DNA of 64,000 nucleotides, from NCBI GenBank assembly GCA_963693285.1, contig OY848929.1, forward strand, positions 5,210,501 to 5,274,500, written 5' to 3'. This document shows positions 23,101-38,100 of the stretch, in pieces (the first letter of the stretch is position 1; each line of letters opens with the position of its first letter). Made by a program: the position numbers and the translations under genes. The notes under the pieces are model-generated. The model searched no databases. It saw only the letters and a list, made by a program, of their open reading frames with translations, and had not been told where the DNA came from. Origin of the DNA: Xestospongia muta. Lineage: Eukaryota; Porifera; Demospongiae; Haplosclerida; Petrosiidae.

Positions 23101-26100
23101 TGATATGAACATTTTATCTGGTGCTAAGTACACTCTGATGACGAGCACTGGACAGGAGAATGATTCAGTCGTTATTGTTGTTACTCTTAGTGACGAGGAT
23201 TTGAACAGAATTAAGTTCCAATCTAACTTAGCCACATATTTCAACAATACGTTTCTAGCTATCAGCAATAATGGTATTAAAGATATGAACAACAATCAAT
23301 ATATAGATGGTAATGTAGTCTTTCCAGTGATGCCTCTCACTCCAGATACCACTGATCCAAAAATAGTGGATTTCAGCTTAGACCTGGATACAGCCATCCT
23401 CTCTTTGACATTTTCAGAAGCTGTAAATTCAAGTACTCTAAACATTTCGGCTATAACACTTCAGAATGCTGTCAGTGGTCCAACGAAGAATTTCTCTTTG
23501 ACTGGAGGCAATATATCAGGCACAAATGACATATATGGCCATCCACCAGTTGTAGACATCACATTACTTACAGCTGACCTTAATAAAATTAAAAGAATTG
23601 AAGAGTTAGCTGACAGCAACGGAACAACATTCCTCTCTATACAAGATAATTCTGTTCTTGACTTAGCATTTGTGCCAAATGCACTTGTAGGTATTAGTAT
23701 AGACTCTGCTCAAACAGTAAGTGAATATGATGAAGATGTTACCTCTCCAACCCTAGTATCTTTCTACCTTAACTTAACCAGTGAAACATTACTTTTAGTC
23801 TTCGATGAAACTGTAAATCGACTCACTCTTAACATTTTTGAAATCCAATTCCAATCAGAGAGAGATTCTTCAGTAATGGATACAGTTATTATATCACTAA
23901 ACGACAGCTATGTAATATCAATGGAGAATGACATTCAAGTTCTCTTGAGACTTAGCCAAAGTGATCTCAATGCCATCAAACTAGAACCACTTCTATGTAC
24001 AGAAAAAGCAAATTGTTATATTTCACTCTCTAATTCAACTATAATGGATATGAATAAAAATAATCTACAGGAAATTGATAGCTCTGCTGCTAAAATGGTG
24101 GAAGTTTTAGCAGAAGATACTACAGAACCTGAGCTAGTCAGTTCCATACTTGACATGAATGCTGGTTCTCTTCTACTTTCCTTCTCAGAGCCTGTGAATG
24201 TGTCCTCACTCCAGATTAAGAACATTGTTCTGTTGGCTTACCCAGGAGCTAATGAAACTTACTTGATACATCAGTTAACACCAGGTCTATATCCACAACA
24301 GACTGCTACCACTAGTGAGAATGGCCTGGAAATTTTCCTCAGTTTTGGTACTAATGACCTTTACCAGATTCAGAGGAAGTATTTATTAGCTACAGAGAAA
24401 GCAAACAGTTATGTATCTATTGCCGAAGGTTCTGTTTTAGATATGAATGGCAACAATCTAACTGGCATACCAGAAAACACAGCAGAAATTATTACAGAGT
24501 ACATTGATGATATTACTCCTCCAGAACTACTTGATTTAACTTTAGATCTCAACAGTGGTGTTATCTCCTTCACTTTTGATGAAAGTGTCAATGCCAGTTC
24601 ATTACTTCCTAATCTCTTAGCTCTTCGTTCAACTGAAAATATCACCAATCCAACAATCTTTGTCTCTGAAACCACAGAACTACCTGAGCATCACTGGCCT
24701 ATTATAAACATCTCTCTAATTAAGATGAACTTGGATGAACTAAAAGTAGAAGAAAATCTTGGTACAAGCATTGACAATACTTACCTTCATATTATGGCAG
24801 GTGCTATTCAAGATCTTGCAAAGTCTACTTCTGGTAATGCTTTACTGGCAACCACTATACAAGCTTTGGCAGTTTTTCCTGATATCACTTCACCAGAAGT
24901 CCTTTCTTTTTCTGTGAATCTCAATGCATCTACCCTTACCTTCTTTTTCTCTGAACCAATTGATGTCAGTGAAATTTCTTACACAGACATAACTTTACAA
25001 AATGCTGCTGATAATATAACAGAGATGTACCAATTAACAAATGGCTCAACACCTAGCATGGATGGACTTCAAATCATCATTCGTGTATCTCTTTATGACC
25101 TTAATGAAATCAAGAAGCTAGAAGATCTGTTTGTATCTGCAGATACTTCTTTTGTTCAGTTTACTAAAGATGCTTTTCAAGATATGTCAGGAAATCCAGT
25201 CGTACCAAGACCACTTGACAATCCTTTGCCTACATCTCAGTTCTTTAATGACACAACAAGGCCCTATTTGGATGAGTTTCATCTTGATATGAACACTGGT
25301 GTAATAACACTGATATTTACTGAAACTGTTAACACCACTAGCATTGATTTCACTGCTATTACTCTCTCACAAAATTCTACTTTAAACATTGGAAACATGC
25401 ATACACTTCAGGGAGGTTTTCTCTTATCAGAAAATAGTAGTACTCATGTTCAATTTGCTTTAACAGAGTATGACCTCAATGAGTTAAAACGACTAGAAAT
25501 TGGTTTGTCATCAGTTACAGCTCATATCACAGTTTTAGAAGACACTATCGAGGATATGACTAGCAATTCTGTTGTAGCTGTTGAAGGAGTTGAGGTCACT
25601 GTGTTTGAGAATGATTCAACATCTCCTACATTAGAGCAATTTGATCTTGATATGACTAATGAAACACTCACTCTATACTTTTCAGAAACAGTTCGTGCTT
25701 ATACTATTGATATCACTGAGTTTGTCTTACAAGACTCTTTAGGAAACACTTTCTATAATATATCAGATTTGAGCATGCCTTCCACGGATGACTCAACCAT
25801 CATTACTATATCACTTAGTACTTCAGACCTTAATGCCATTAAACTATTAACAGACTTAGCTACAGAAAAAGGCAACACCTACCTCTCTTATTCTTCTGAT
25901 TCCATTCTTGATATGACAGGTAATCCTGTGGTAAACAGGTCTACTTTGTCTCCACTTCAAGTAAACAATTACACTGAGGACTTGGTTGCTCCTCAACTTT
26001 TATCTTTCAGTCTTGATCTCACCAATGACACTCTCACATTGACATTTTCAGAGTCAGTCAATGCATCTTCTCTTGATCCAACAGAAATTGTCATACAAAG

Positions 26101-29100
26101 TGAATATACACTAACTAATGAGACATCTTATGTGAGGCTTCGCTCTGCTATGCAAAGTTCTAATAGCGATATCATTACTCTACAACTAAACAATTCTGAT
26201 TTAAATGACATCAAAGCTTTTCTTGATCTTGCAATTGACAAAAGTAATACATATATATCAATCACCAACAATACCATCAAAGACATGAACATGAATTCTA
26301 TTATTCCTATCTTAACGTCTTCTGCAAAAATGGCCACGGAAGTAATTCCAGACTCAATACCTCCAGTATTAGAGGGTTTCACTATCAATTTGAACTCCTC
26401 AAAACTTGTCCTCTTCTTTTCTGAAACTGTTTCAGGTATAAGCCTTGATTTCACCAAGATTATCTTGCAAGATACTTCCAATTCAACCAACACATATACA
26501 TTCCAGACTGGTGAAGTTGAAGACTACAACTCCTCCACAATCATAGTTAATATTCTAAAAATTGACAATGATCTTATTAAAGAAAAGCTAACACTGGCCA
26601 CGTCAATAAATGATACATATCTTCGACTGTTGACTGGAGCTATTTACGATATGAACAAAAATGCTTTTGAAGAAATTGAGAATGGAGATGCTGATAGGGC
26701 TTTGGAATACTCTGAAGATGACATCGATCCAGAACTTGTGGATTTTCAACTTGATCTCAACAGCGGTGACTTACTTTTAACTTTCTCTGAACCTGTTCTT
26801 GTCTCAACTTTAAACTACACAGCTCTAGTAATTCAAAATGATATCACTATTAACATATCTTTGCAATTGACTGATGGCAGTAGTACAGAAAGGAATTTCA
26901 CTGGAGTCAATATCACTCTTGTAACAGATGATCTCAATATTCTTAAGCAGAACCTCTATATAGCTACAACCATCAACAACACCTTTATTTCATTGTCATC
27001 TCTCCTTATTACTGACACAAATAGCAATTCCATTAAACCTATTGATGACGACAAGGCTTTGCAAGCCATAAATATTATCCCCGACATCACTGGTCCAATC
27101 CTGACTGGATTTGACCTCAATTTAACAACAGACATTCTTACATTAATGTTTAATGAACCAGTCAGTGTTGACACATTCAATACTGCTGCACTTACCTTTT
27201 ATGATCAACCTAATGGTAACATAAACTACACTCTTCAGAGCAGTTATATTATAGTTGATAGAGATGACACTATTGTGTATATTTATCTCTCAACTCAAGA
27301 TGCAAATGAAGTCAAACGATTACCTTTAGCAACATCATCAGATGATACTTACCTTACAATAAAGAGTTTTGGCTTTAATGACACCAGTGGCAATCCAGTT
27401 GAGTCTGTTCTACCAGATGATGCTCTAAATGTTACCTCTTATGGTATTGACCTGAAGAGCCCAATACTTCAGTCATATACATTCAATTTAAGTAATGGTG
27501 AGATAGCTCTTACTTTCTCTGAGACTGTCAATGCCACATCCATTAATGTGACTGCTTTCACCTTTCAAGCTGCTGAGTATGTCAATTTTTCTGATACTAA
27601 TCTTGGGTTTTATCAACTTACTCTGGCTTCTTATGCTTCAACTTATAACAGTCATATCATTACTATTACGGTGGCTGGTGATGATCTTGATAGAGTCAAA
27701 TTTGACCCAACTCTAGCCATCTCAAATGACACTACATTTCTTATTATGGATGATGGAGCCATCTTGGATATGGCTGGCAATCCTGTCAAAGAAATCACAA
27801 ACAATGCATCCTTACAAGTAACTGAGTTCACAAATGACTTTATACCTCCAGTGCTTCAAGACTTCAATCTATATCTTGCCTTAGGCTCCAACAATCTAAT
27901 AGTAGAACTCCTTTTCTCTGAAACTGTGAATGCCTCATCCATTGATCCAAAAGCCATTACCTTTGCTCCCCATGCAAATACCAGTAATATCAGTTTCACA
28001 TATAGACTTACTGATGGTATTGTCTCAACAGAGGCCTCCACATCTATTATTATCAACATTACTTTGAATGATCTGGAAGCTATTAGGCAACTAGATATAT
28101 ATGAACTGCTGACGACTCCAAATACCTCCTATATTTCAATTGAAGATAGCTTTGCAGCAGACATGAATGGAAACAATATAGTTCCTATTGCATTGTCTGA
28201 TTCATTGCAAATTACAGGAGCATTTGCCGATCTCAATCCCCCAGATATACTATCCTTCAAATTTGATGTAGATTCCGGTGAGCTTCGGCTAAGTTTTGAT
28301 GAGCCAGTTCTTGCTAGTTCTCTTGCTGTTACTAAACTTACTCTTCATAGTAATACATTAGTTGGCTCTAACTCTAGTCTAGGCCAGTCGTTTACACTGA
28401 CAGACTATTCTGTCAGTAGCAATGAAGACAATGGATTGGTTCTTGTTATTAAATTAACTGATGATGACCTTAATGAGATTAAAAGGCTTGATGAACTTGG
28501 CTTTTCCATCAATTCAACTTATCTTTCTTTCCTGAGGGGTTTGGTACTGGATAAATCTTTAAATGAAGCTGTTGAACTCCCATCCTCCAGTTCTATTCAA
28601 GCAACAAGCTACACAGTTGATACCACAGATCCAACATTGGTGTCCTATAATGTTAGTTTAGAGACTGGTTTACTGATGTTTGTCTTCTCTGAAACCATTG
28701 ACGCAAGCACAGTTGATGTCACTTTCTTTAGGTTCCAAAACAGTATTAATTCAGCTAGTAAGTTCTATTCGCTGACCAACAGCGAAGTGCTATCTAATGA
28801 CTCTATTTATCTCACCATTCAACTTTCTGAAGAAGATATGAATGGAATTAAAACAATAGATGGATTACTCACAGTTGAAAATGACACTTTTATTTCTATT
28901 GACAGAGAAGCTCTTATGGATATGGCTGGCAATGAATTAGCAGAGATATTTCCAACCAATGCAGTCATTGTTGACATTTATGAAGCTGACATGAACAGAC
29001 CATTCCTTCGAAATTACACAATTGACCTTACTACTGGTAATCTCATTTTCTTCTTCAATGAGACAATGAGAGAATCTACTCTTGATACAACTCAATTAAC

Positions 29101-32100
29101 CTTCTATGATTCTTTTGAAAACTCCACTGTCAATTATACACTGACAGCATCATTCAGTAATAGTGACAATAGCCCTATTCTCAATATATCCTTTGGTCTA
29201 ACAGATTTAAATGAGATCAAGAGATTACCCCTCTGCACTAGTAGAGATGATTGTTATCTCTCCTTCTCACAAGACTTTTTAATGGATATGGTAGCAAAAC
29301 CCATTTTACCAGTTGAGTATCGTCAACCTTCTAAATTTATTGAGGACTCAAAAGCTCCCACTTTGTTATTATTTGCTATACTCGACTTTGATCAGGAGAT
29401 TCTTGTGTTGGAATTCTCTGAGACTTTAAATATTGATACTCTAAACTTTGACTCTTTAACATTAAAGAACTTTTTTGTTTCACCACTGGATACAGTCAAT
29501 ATTACTGGTGGTGTAGTCTCTAATGAAAATACTACAACACTGAATATTTCACTAACAGCTGATGACATTGATTCATTAAAACTAGCTCCATATGTATGTA
29601 CATACATTGGAAACTGTTATGTCGACTTTGATAGTTCTTTCATTGAAGACATGAATGGAAATCTTATTACTGCCATTGAAGACAAATCTCCTGGCTTTAT
29701 TGTTCAGACATATCAACCAGATTCTATTAATCCTGAACTGTTAGCTTTTGATCTTGATTTACAGAATGAGACATTGTTACTTCAATTTAGTGAGCCAATT
29801 GATATTGATGAACTTGACATACGTCAGTTTGTTTTTCAAGGTGTTCAGAATGCATCAGAGAATGATTCCCAACTCTATCCACTCACAAATTATGTGTCTA
29901 TTAGTCGTCCTGAAACAAGGCTTGTACTTATTAAGCTTGATTCTGATGATGTTGAAACTTTAAAATCTTCCATATATTTCAAAGACAGAAACTCAACTTT
30001 CCTTTCAGTACAAGCTTATGCTGCTCGAGATCTCTCTTTTACACCCAATGTCTTGGATGAAATATTTGATACAGATGCTCTTCAAGTTCGTAACTTCACT
30101 GGCGATCTTGATGGACCAAGGCTAATTCAGTTTTCACTTGACTATGACAGCAATCAACTCATCCTTACTTTTAATAAACCAGTCTTACACGAATCTTTTA
30201 ACTTTTCTAGACTAACAATACAGAGCAATCCACCTACTGGTCCTTCTGTTAGTCTTACTGGAGGCACTGTTCTCAATGTTCCTGATATAGGAGAAGGCAT
30301 TATGACTGTCATCATTAATATAACTTTGAATGACATGACAGTTCTGGAAACAAATGTTTTATTAGCCACTGATGTCAGCAATACATTCATTTTTGTTGAA
30401 AATGATACAGTGACTGATACATTTGATGTGCCTAACAAAGCACAGAGTAATATACCAGCATTTTTCATAACAGCAGATTCCACTAGACCTAATCTAGTAG
30501 CCTTTAGTCTTGATATGGACAATGGTTTGCTAAGATTGTATTTCAATGATGTGATAGATGCTGAAACCTTTGATCCAACGGGTATTGTAATTCAAAATAG
30601 TAGTTACAGTGAAGATAAGCACAGAATTGAGCTCACAGATCAAACTACAAATATCAATTCAGATGGCTTTAGTCTTGATGTAAAACTAGGTTTTGATGAT
30701 TTGAATAGAATCAAAGCCCAACCATCTACTGCTACTTCAAGGAATGATACTTGGCTTACAATTCAAGCATCTACAATAGATGATCCATTTGGAGTGAATG
30801 TACTTGCTATTACAAATGGTAAAGCAATCCAATCCAGTGACTTTATTGGTGACAACACTTCAGTATCTCTACTGAATTTCACATTGGATCTTAATACAGG
30901 CATCATCACTTTGACATTCTCTGAGGCTGTGGTGGCGGACATGCTCGAAGTTTCTGCTCTCATTCTTTTAAGTAATGTGACACATTCAGAGCAGGTGGAT
31001 TTAGAGCAACAACACCGGTTTAATCCTAATTCCAGTATTATTGCCAAGTCTTTGACTGAAGTTGAACTTATAATGTCAAATGAGAATTTGAATGAATTGA
31101 AACGAAAGCTAGAGTTAGGTACAGATATAGAAGACACTTACTTGTCCATTGAAGAAAGTGCCATAATTGACTATTCTAACAATCCAGTATCTGAAATCAA
31201 TACTACAAATGCTATTCAAAGTCAAGAAGTTATTCCAGACATTACTAAACCATTGCTTAACAACTTTACATTGGATATGAATACTGGTATACTAGTCCTC
31301 ACCTTTTCAGAGACTGTCCTTGGGTACACTCTTGACACATCTCAAGTCATTTTACAAGGAGTCAAGATATTCAGAACAGGACAAATGACATCCTTAGTTA
31401 CAACAAATTCCTCAGAAAACATTTCAGACATTATTTATGTCAAGATATCTACAGATGATATGAACACCATTAAACGCCTCACTGAGATAGCTACTGATCG
31501 TGATTCCACTTTCCTTGTTTTGGGTAACATGGCTATTACAGATCCTGCTAACAACTCTGCTGTTGCTATTCAAGATACAAATGCAAAATTAGCACTTAAT
31601 TACATTAGAGACACCAATCCACCTTTTCTGGTAAATAGTGTGTTTAATGTTAGCAGTGATTCACTCATCTTAACTTTCAATGAAACTGTCAATGCATCAA
31701 GTTTTGATGTACTTCAGATCACTTTCTACAATAGAGAGAATGCTTCAAATGGTGTACAACTCACTGGAGGAATCATTGAAGGTTCTAACAGTACAGTCAT
31801 CACTATCGCACTCTCTGTACTTGATCTTAACATTTTAAAATCTGATCTATCGATTGCTACAAGTTCTAACAACACTTTCATCAGCTTTACATCTGCCACA
31901 CTTACAGATATGGCTGGCAATAGAGTCATTCCTGTTAATTATGGTCAAATTGATACATTTGTAGAAGATGAAATTCAACCAGTATTAAACAGCTTTATTT
32001 ATGATGCTCACAGTGGTATCATTACCCTTAGCTTCTCTGAAACAGTCAATGGTACCTCTCTTAACACTACAGCCATTATTTTCCAGAATTCTACAGAAGG

Positions 32101-35100
32101 AACAGCGGTTTTATACAGGTTAACTGGTGGTTATACTGATACAAAAGCGTCCGATACAGTTAACATCACATTGGATGTAACTGACACGAATGCCATCAAG
32201 CAAATTCTTGACTTGGCTAATTCTAAAGATACAACTTACCTCAGAATTGATTCAACAGTCATAATGGATATGAATGGCAATCCTGCAGTTGAAATTTCAC
32301 AAGATATGGCTCTCAAAACCTTAGTTTATGTCCCAGATCAAATCCCACCTGTGCTTTTAAACTTCACATTGAACATGAATACATCTGAGATAGAATTGAC
32401 TTTTTCAGAGACTGTGGATGCTTCATCTGTTAATGTAACTGGATTTAGTCTATTGGAGTCTCGATCTAACAATACAACACTCATAACACTCACAGAAGGA
32501 CTTGTCTCTAGAATTGACTCCACTGTAATCATCATATTTATCAGTACTGATGATGCCAATCACATCAAACAATATCCATCTTTAGCTACTTCTGTCAACA
32601 ATACTTATATTTCTATAAAAGACTATAGTGTCAGTGATATTGATGGTAACAAAGTGGAACCAATTGCAGAGGAAAATGCACTTCAAGCTGATAAGTTCAT
32701 ATCTGATGAAATTGATCCTCAATTGCTGGGGTTTTCATTGGATATGAACAAAGGAACAATAGCTTTGACATTTGATGAGACTGTCAATTCCACGTCACTC
32801 AGTCCTATTGAAATCACTTTGCAGAGCGCTGAAAATATTACCGATGGGGTTTTTTACACTCTAACCAGTGGTGCAGTCCCTGATGGTGAATTCTCTACAG
32901 TGATAACAATTGAAATATCTTATTCAGATCTTAATGCTATCAAAGATATACCAGACTTAGCACAATCAGTGAATGATACCTACATTTCTATCACTGGCAA
33001 TGCTCTAGAAGACATGTTTGGTAATCCAATTACATCCATTAGTAACGAATCAGCAAAAATATCAGATACTTTTATTGCTGATAAAACTCATCCAGAACTA
33101 CTTTTGTTTGATCTAGACATGGACGAAGGACTGGTCACTCTCTACTTTAGCGAAACTATTAATGCGGACAGCATTGTTGTGACAACATTAACACTAAAGA
33201 ATGATACCATAGAGACTGGAACAACTTACACTTTGATGGATGGAGGCAATTCCTATGACAATTCGACTATAATCGAGGTTTATATCATGGATGCTGATCT
33301 TAATAACATCAAACTAGAAAGAGATTTGGCCACTTCCGCCAATGACACTGTCATCTCAATCACTTCATCAACAGCTCATGACATGGCAACAGATCCTAAC
33401 TATGTCACTCCTCAACAACTTAATGTTTCTAACTTCACTGAAGATAGTACACCACCAACACTCAGCTACTGGACAATAGATGTCAATGATGGAGTGATTA
33501 TACTTGTTTTTGATGAGACTGTTGACAGGGATACATTGAATTTCACTGCTATTACTCTTCAATCAGTTATGAATGCTACTAATGAGAGTCAGTACTTCAC
33601 TTTGACAACAGGACAGTCTTATAGTCCTGATGGTTTATCTATGGAAGTCATCATCAATGAAACTGACCTTAATGTTATTAAACAGAATTTAGAACTACTC
33701 AGAGATAAAGAGTCTACCTACCTTTCCTTCTCACAGTATCTTATTAAAGACATGAATGGCAATCCAGTAGAAGAAATTCCTTTGTACGAAGGAGAATTTG
33801 TTACTAAATACATCAATGACTCCACTCATCCAAGACTCAGAGACTATTGGCTTGATATGGATAATGGCATCATTACTTTCTCCTTTTCTGAAACAATCAA
33901 TGCTAGTTCCTTTAGAATCAATGGTCTCACATTACAGTCTGTCTTCGACATTACTCACAAGGACCAGGCATACACGTTGACATCAGGTACAGTACTTACG
34001 GATGATGATCCTGTCATCAAAGTCCAAATATCCAGAAAAGATATCAATGAATTGAAAAGGCTCGAAATTGCTCGAGGACCTTACAGAACATTTCTTGTTC
34101 TTTCTCCCTATGTTATTAGAGACATTGAAGACCATACATTAATTCCACTACAGAATGGTATTAATGCTAGAATGATCACAAATGCTAATCATATACGAGA
34201 TACAACAGGACCTTATCTTGAAAACTTTGACCTTGATCTTTCCAAGAACACTCTTACTCTCTACTTTGATGAGACAGTTCTCACCTCCACATTCGATGTA
34301 AATCAGATAACACTGCAGAGTACAAATACTAGTGTTGATATCAAGTACATTCTAACTAACAACAGTAAAGTAGTGGATTATAACTACCATACTGTCACAG
34401 TACATTTAGGAAATGATGACGTCAATAACATCAAGAGAATCACAGAGCTTGCTGCTGATAAGAATAATACCTACCTTAGTCACACGGTTGACTTGGTGGC
34501 TGATATGAGGTATAATTATGCCTTTGCTATCGATACAACAGCTGCTCTTCAAGTGCTCAACTACACAGAGGACACAGTCAGGCCTGTGTTGGAGAGATTT
34601 GACTTAGATATGTCAAATGACACATTAACACTTTATTTCTCTGAGACTGTTAATGTTACCACACTCAATGCCACTCAAATTATATTCCTAAATTTGGCCA
34701 ATGGTTCAGATGGAAGATATGTCCTTACTGGAGGTTATTCCATATTTGAAAATGATCCTGTTGTCACAGTCCAACTACTCAATGATGATTTGAACATCAT
34801 AAAACAAATTATAACAATGGCCACTAAAGTCGATGATACATTCTTAGCCATCACTAGTCTGGCAATTCAAGACATGAATGGTAACTATGTCATACCTGTT
34901 GAAGAATCCAATGCCACTCAAGTCACAGGTTATTTAGAGGACTTAGTCAGACCTCAATTAACTGGATTTGACTTAGACATGGATGCTCCTAGTCTTACTT
35001 TGTATTTTTCGGAGACAGTAAATGTGTTGACATTGGATCCAACAGAGCTGACACTTCAAGACGGGGAATTAGCTGATGACTGGTATACACTAACAAATGG

Positions 35101-38100
35101 AACATCCTATAGTGTCAATGACTCTGTGATCATAATTAATATCACTGACAATGACTGGAATGTTCTCAAACAAAACACAAGTTTGGTGACTGGACATGGT
35201 GACAGCTTTATCACTATCACAGAATACCTCATTGAAGATATGAACGGAAATGATGTGGTAGCCATATTGAATTCAAATGGTCTCAACATCACCAATCACA
35301 TACCTGATACTACTTCACCAGAATTATTATCGTGGGATCTTGATATGGATATTGGTAGAATCTCATTGACATTCTCAGAAACTATCAATTCTTATTCCTT
35401 TAATCCAGCAAGTATCATCATTCAGTCTGCAAATCTCAGTGATACAAATGTTATGTACCAACTAACTGGTGGTAATTGGACAATGGAGAACATTACGGTT
35501 ATCCTAGTAGATATTCTTCGTGATCTTGAGCCAACACCAGATGACTTCAATGAGATCAAACGAAACATACTGATAGCCACTGCCAAAAACAACACCTACA
35601 TTTCATTTGATGAAGACTTAGTAGAAGATATGAACTTCAATGCCATTGTTCCGTTGCCTAATGGTATGGCTCAACAAGTTGAAAATTTCACTGAAGACAC
35701 TACTAGACCATATTTGCATGCATTTGATATTGATATGAATGCAGGAACATTAATACTGACATTTGATGAAACTCTAGAGAGGGATTCTCTAACTATCGAG
35801 GCCTTTACACTTCTTGTTGAGCCCCAAATACCAGTAGAAATTACCATTAATATCACTAGTATATGGGGCTTTCCTATTCCAGTTCAGGTCAATGTCAGTT
35901 ATCCAATATTCAATTTAACCTTAGCTGGTGGTAATGTGATTCCTGGAGATGCTCAAGTTTTTACTTTAAAACTAACATTTGAGGACCTCAATCGTCTTAA
36001 AATACTTGATCTTTGTACATTAGATGGTCAAACTAAAGACTGTTTTATTTCTTTCTCTTCTGATGCCTTCACTGATATGGTTGGTAATCCAGTGGAAAAT
36101 ATCACTACACGTGAACCAAAACAAGCTCGTTTTTATACTAATGATACCACTCCTCCGTTCTTGATGGATTTTAGCTTGTTTGATTTCGAAAATGATTTAA
36201 TGAGACTTGTCTTTGATGAATCATATAATATCAGCACATTTGATCCAACTGCCATTACATTTCAAAGATGGGGCTATAACGATTCTGATTTGAAACCTGA
36301 CCTGCCTTTTGTTCCCATTACGCTCACTGGTGGCTATGCATTTGAACAAGTTGATGACATCACACTGCAATTTACTCTCACCGACTATGATCTCAATCGA
36401 ATAAAACAAGAAGAAGAACTTTGTGTTGCCGACAGAAATTGCTTTGTTCGTTTTACTAGTTCTATCGTTGAAGACATGTCCAGAAACCCAGCCAGGGAGC
36501 TCAATAATACAGCTGATGAATTATCTGAAACTGTCAGTCTTTTTGAGTATGCCACTGAATTTGTAGATGATGGAACAGGACCAATAGTAGTAGCATTTCA
36601 GCTTGATTTAGATAATGGTAATATAACTCTGACATTCAATGAGACAGTGAGATACAATGATCTCAATGTTCAAGCTATCACTCTCTACAATGCTGATGTC
36701 AATGCAACACAAAATTACACATTGACTATCAAAAAGGGCTCAGATACTGTTATTAATTGGATATATGTCCAGTTCTTTTTGACTACCAATGATCTGAATG
36801 AGCTCAAATATCGGGAAAACTTAGCAATCGATGTTAACACAACATATCTTGAAAATACTCTCAATCTCATTGAAGATATGAAGGACAATGATGCCATTGT
36901 TCGCTCTGCTTCAAATCGGCTTCAGCTACTCTATTTTTCACCTGATATGACAAACCCAACTTTGACACACTTTGCCTTTAACTTAGAGAACAAACAGATC
37001 ATTCTCACTGCTAATGAACCCATTTATGTCAACTCCACTGATCCTACAGCTATAACTCTAATTTCATCCTCTAATATTTCAGAAACTGGTACTCTTTTTT
37101 ATAAACTAACTGGAGGTACTTTTGATTATTATGAAAGAGACACATCATTAAAGACAAAAATTGCTATCACACTGTCAATAGAGGATCAACTTGCAATACA
37201 ACTCCAAACAAACTTAGGACAAAATTCACCAAATACTTACATTGCTATTACAGATAAGGCATTTACTGATATGTATGGCAATCCTGTAGTTCCAGTGAGC
37301 AACGACTCTGCCAGACATGTTGATGACTTTATCGCTGATGGAGCTGAAGTGAATCTCTTAAATTTCACAATTGATATGGATACTGGTACTATGGAATTAA
37401 CTTTTGACGATGTAATTAAAGCTAGTGCATTTGATGCTACTGGAATCATTTTACAAAATGCAGAGGAGGAAAGTGATGTTGACAACTTCACATCGTACCG
37501 TTTTAAAGTCGAAACAGATACAAATTCCACTAATGGCTACAGTGTCCATGTCATATTTTCCATTAATGATTGGAATGCTATTAAAAAGGATCTTGATTTA
37601 GCAGTGAATATTAATACAAGCTATATTACCACAGATCCTGATAAAACAGTCATTAGAGACGTATCAGATAACATCAACAATGCTGTTCAGCCTGGACAAC
37701 AGGCTGTAGGCTATATCCCAGACACCACAGACCCAGTATTGGTTAACTTTGCTATCGACATGGATGCAGGCACACTTACACTTACTTTTAATGAAGTGAT
37801 GAGAGCCCATACATTAAATGTAACTAACCTTATTTTGGGAAGCCACAGCAACTACAGTTTAGCCAATTTCACATTCCAACTAACTGGTGGAGAGTCTACA
37901 CAGCTTGACTCTACATCCATCACAGTGACATTTTCTATTGATGATTTGAATGAGCTCAAGAGAATCACTCCAGGTTTAGCAACAGGAATCGATGACACAT
38001 ATTTAGCATTTGATGATGAGACTATTTTTGATATGAATGACAATCCAGTTGTACCAATCAGTACAGAGCAAAGTAAGATCACTGTTGGATTCATGGCTGA

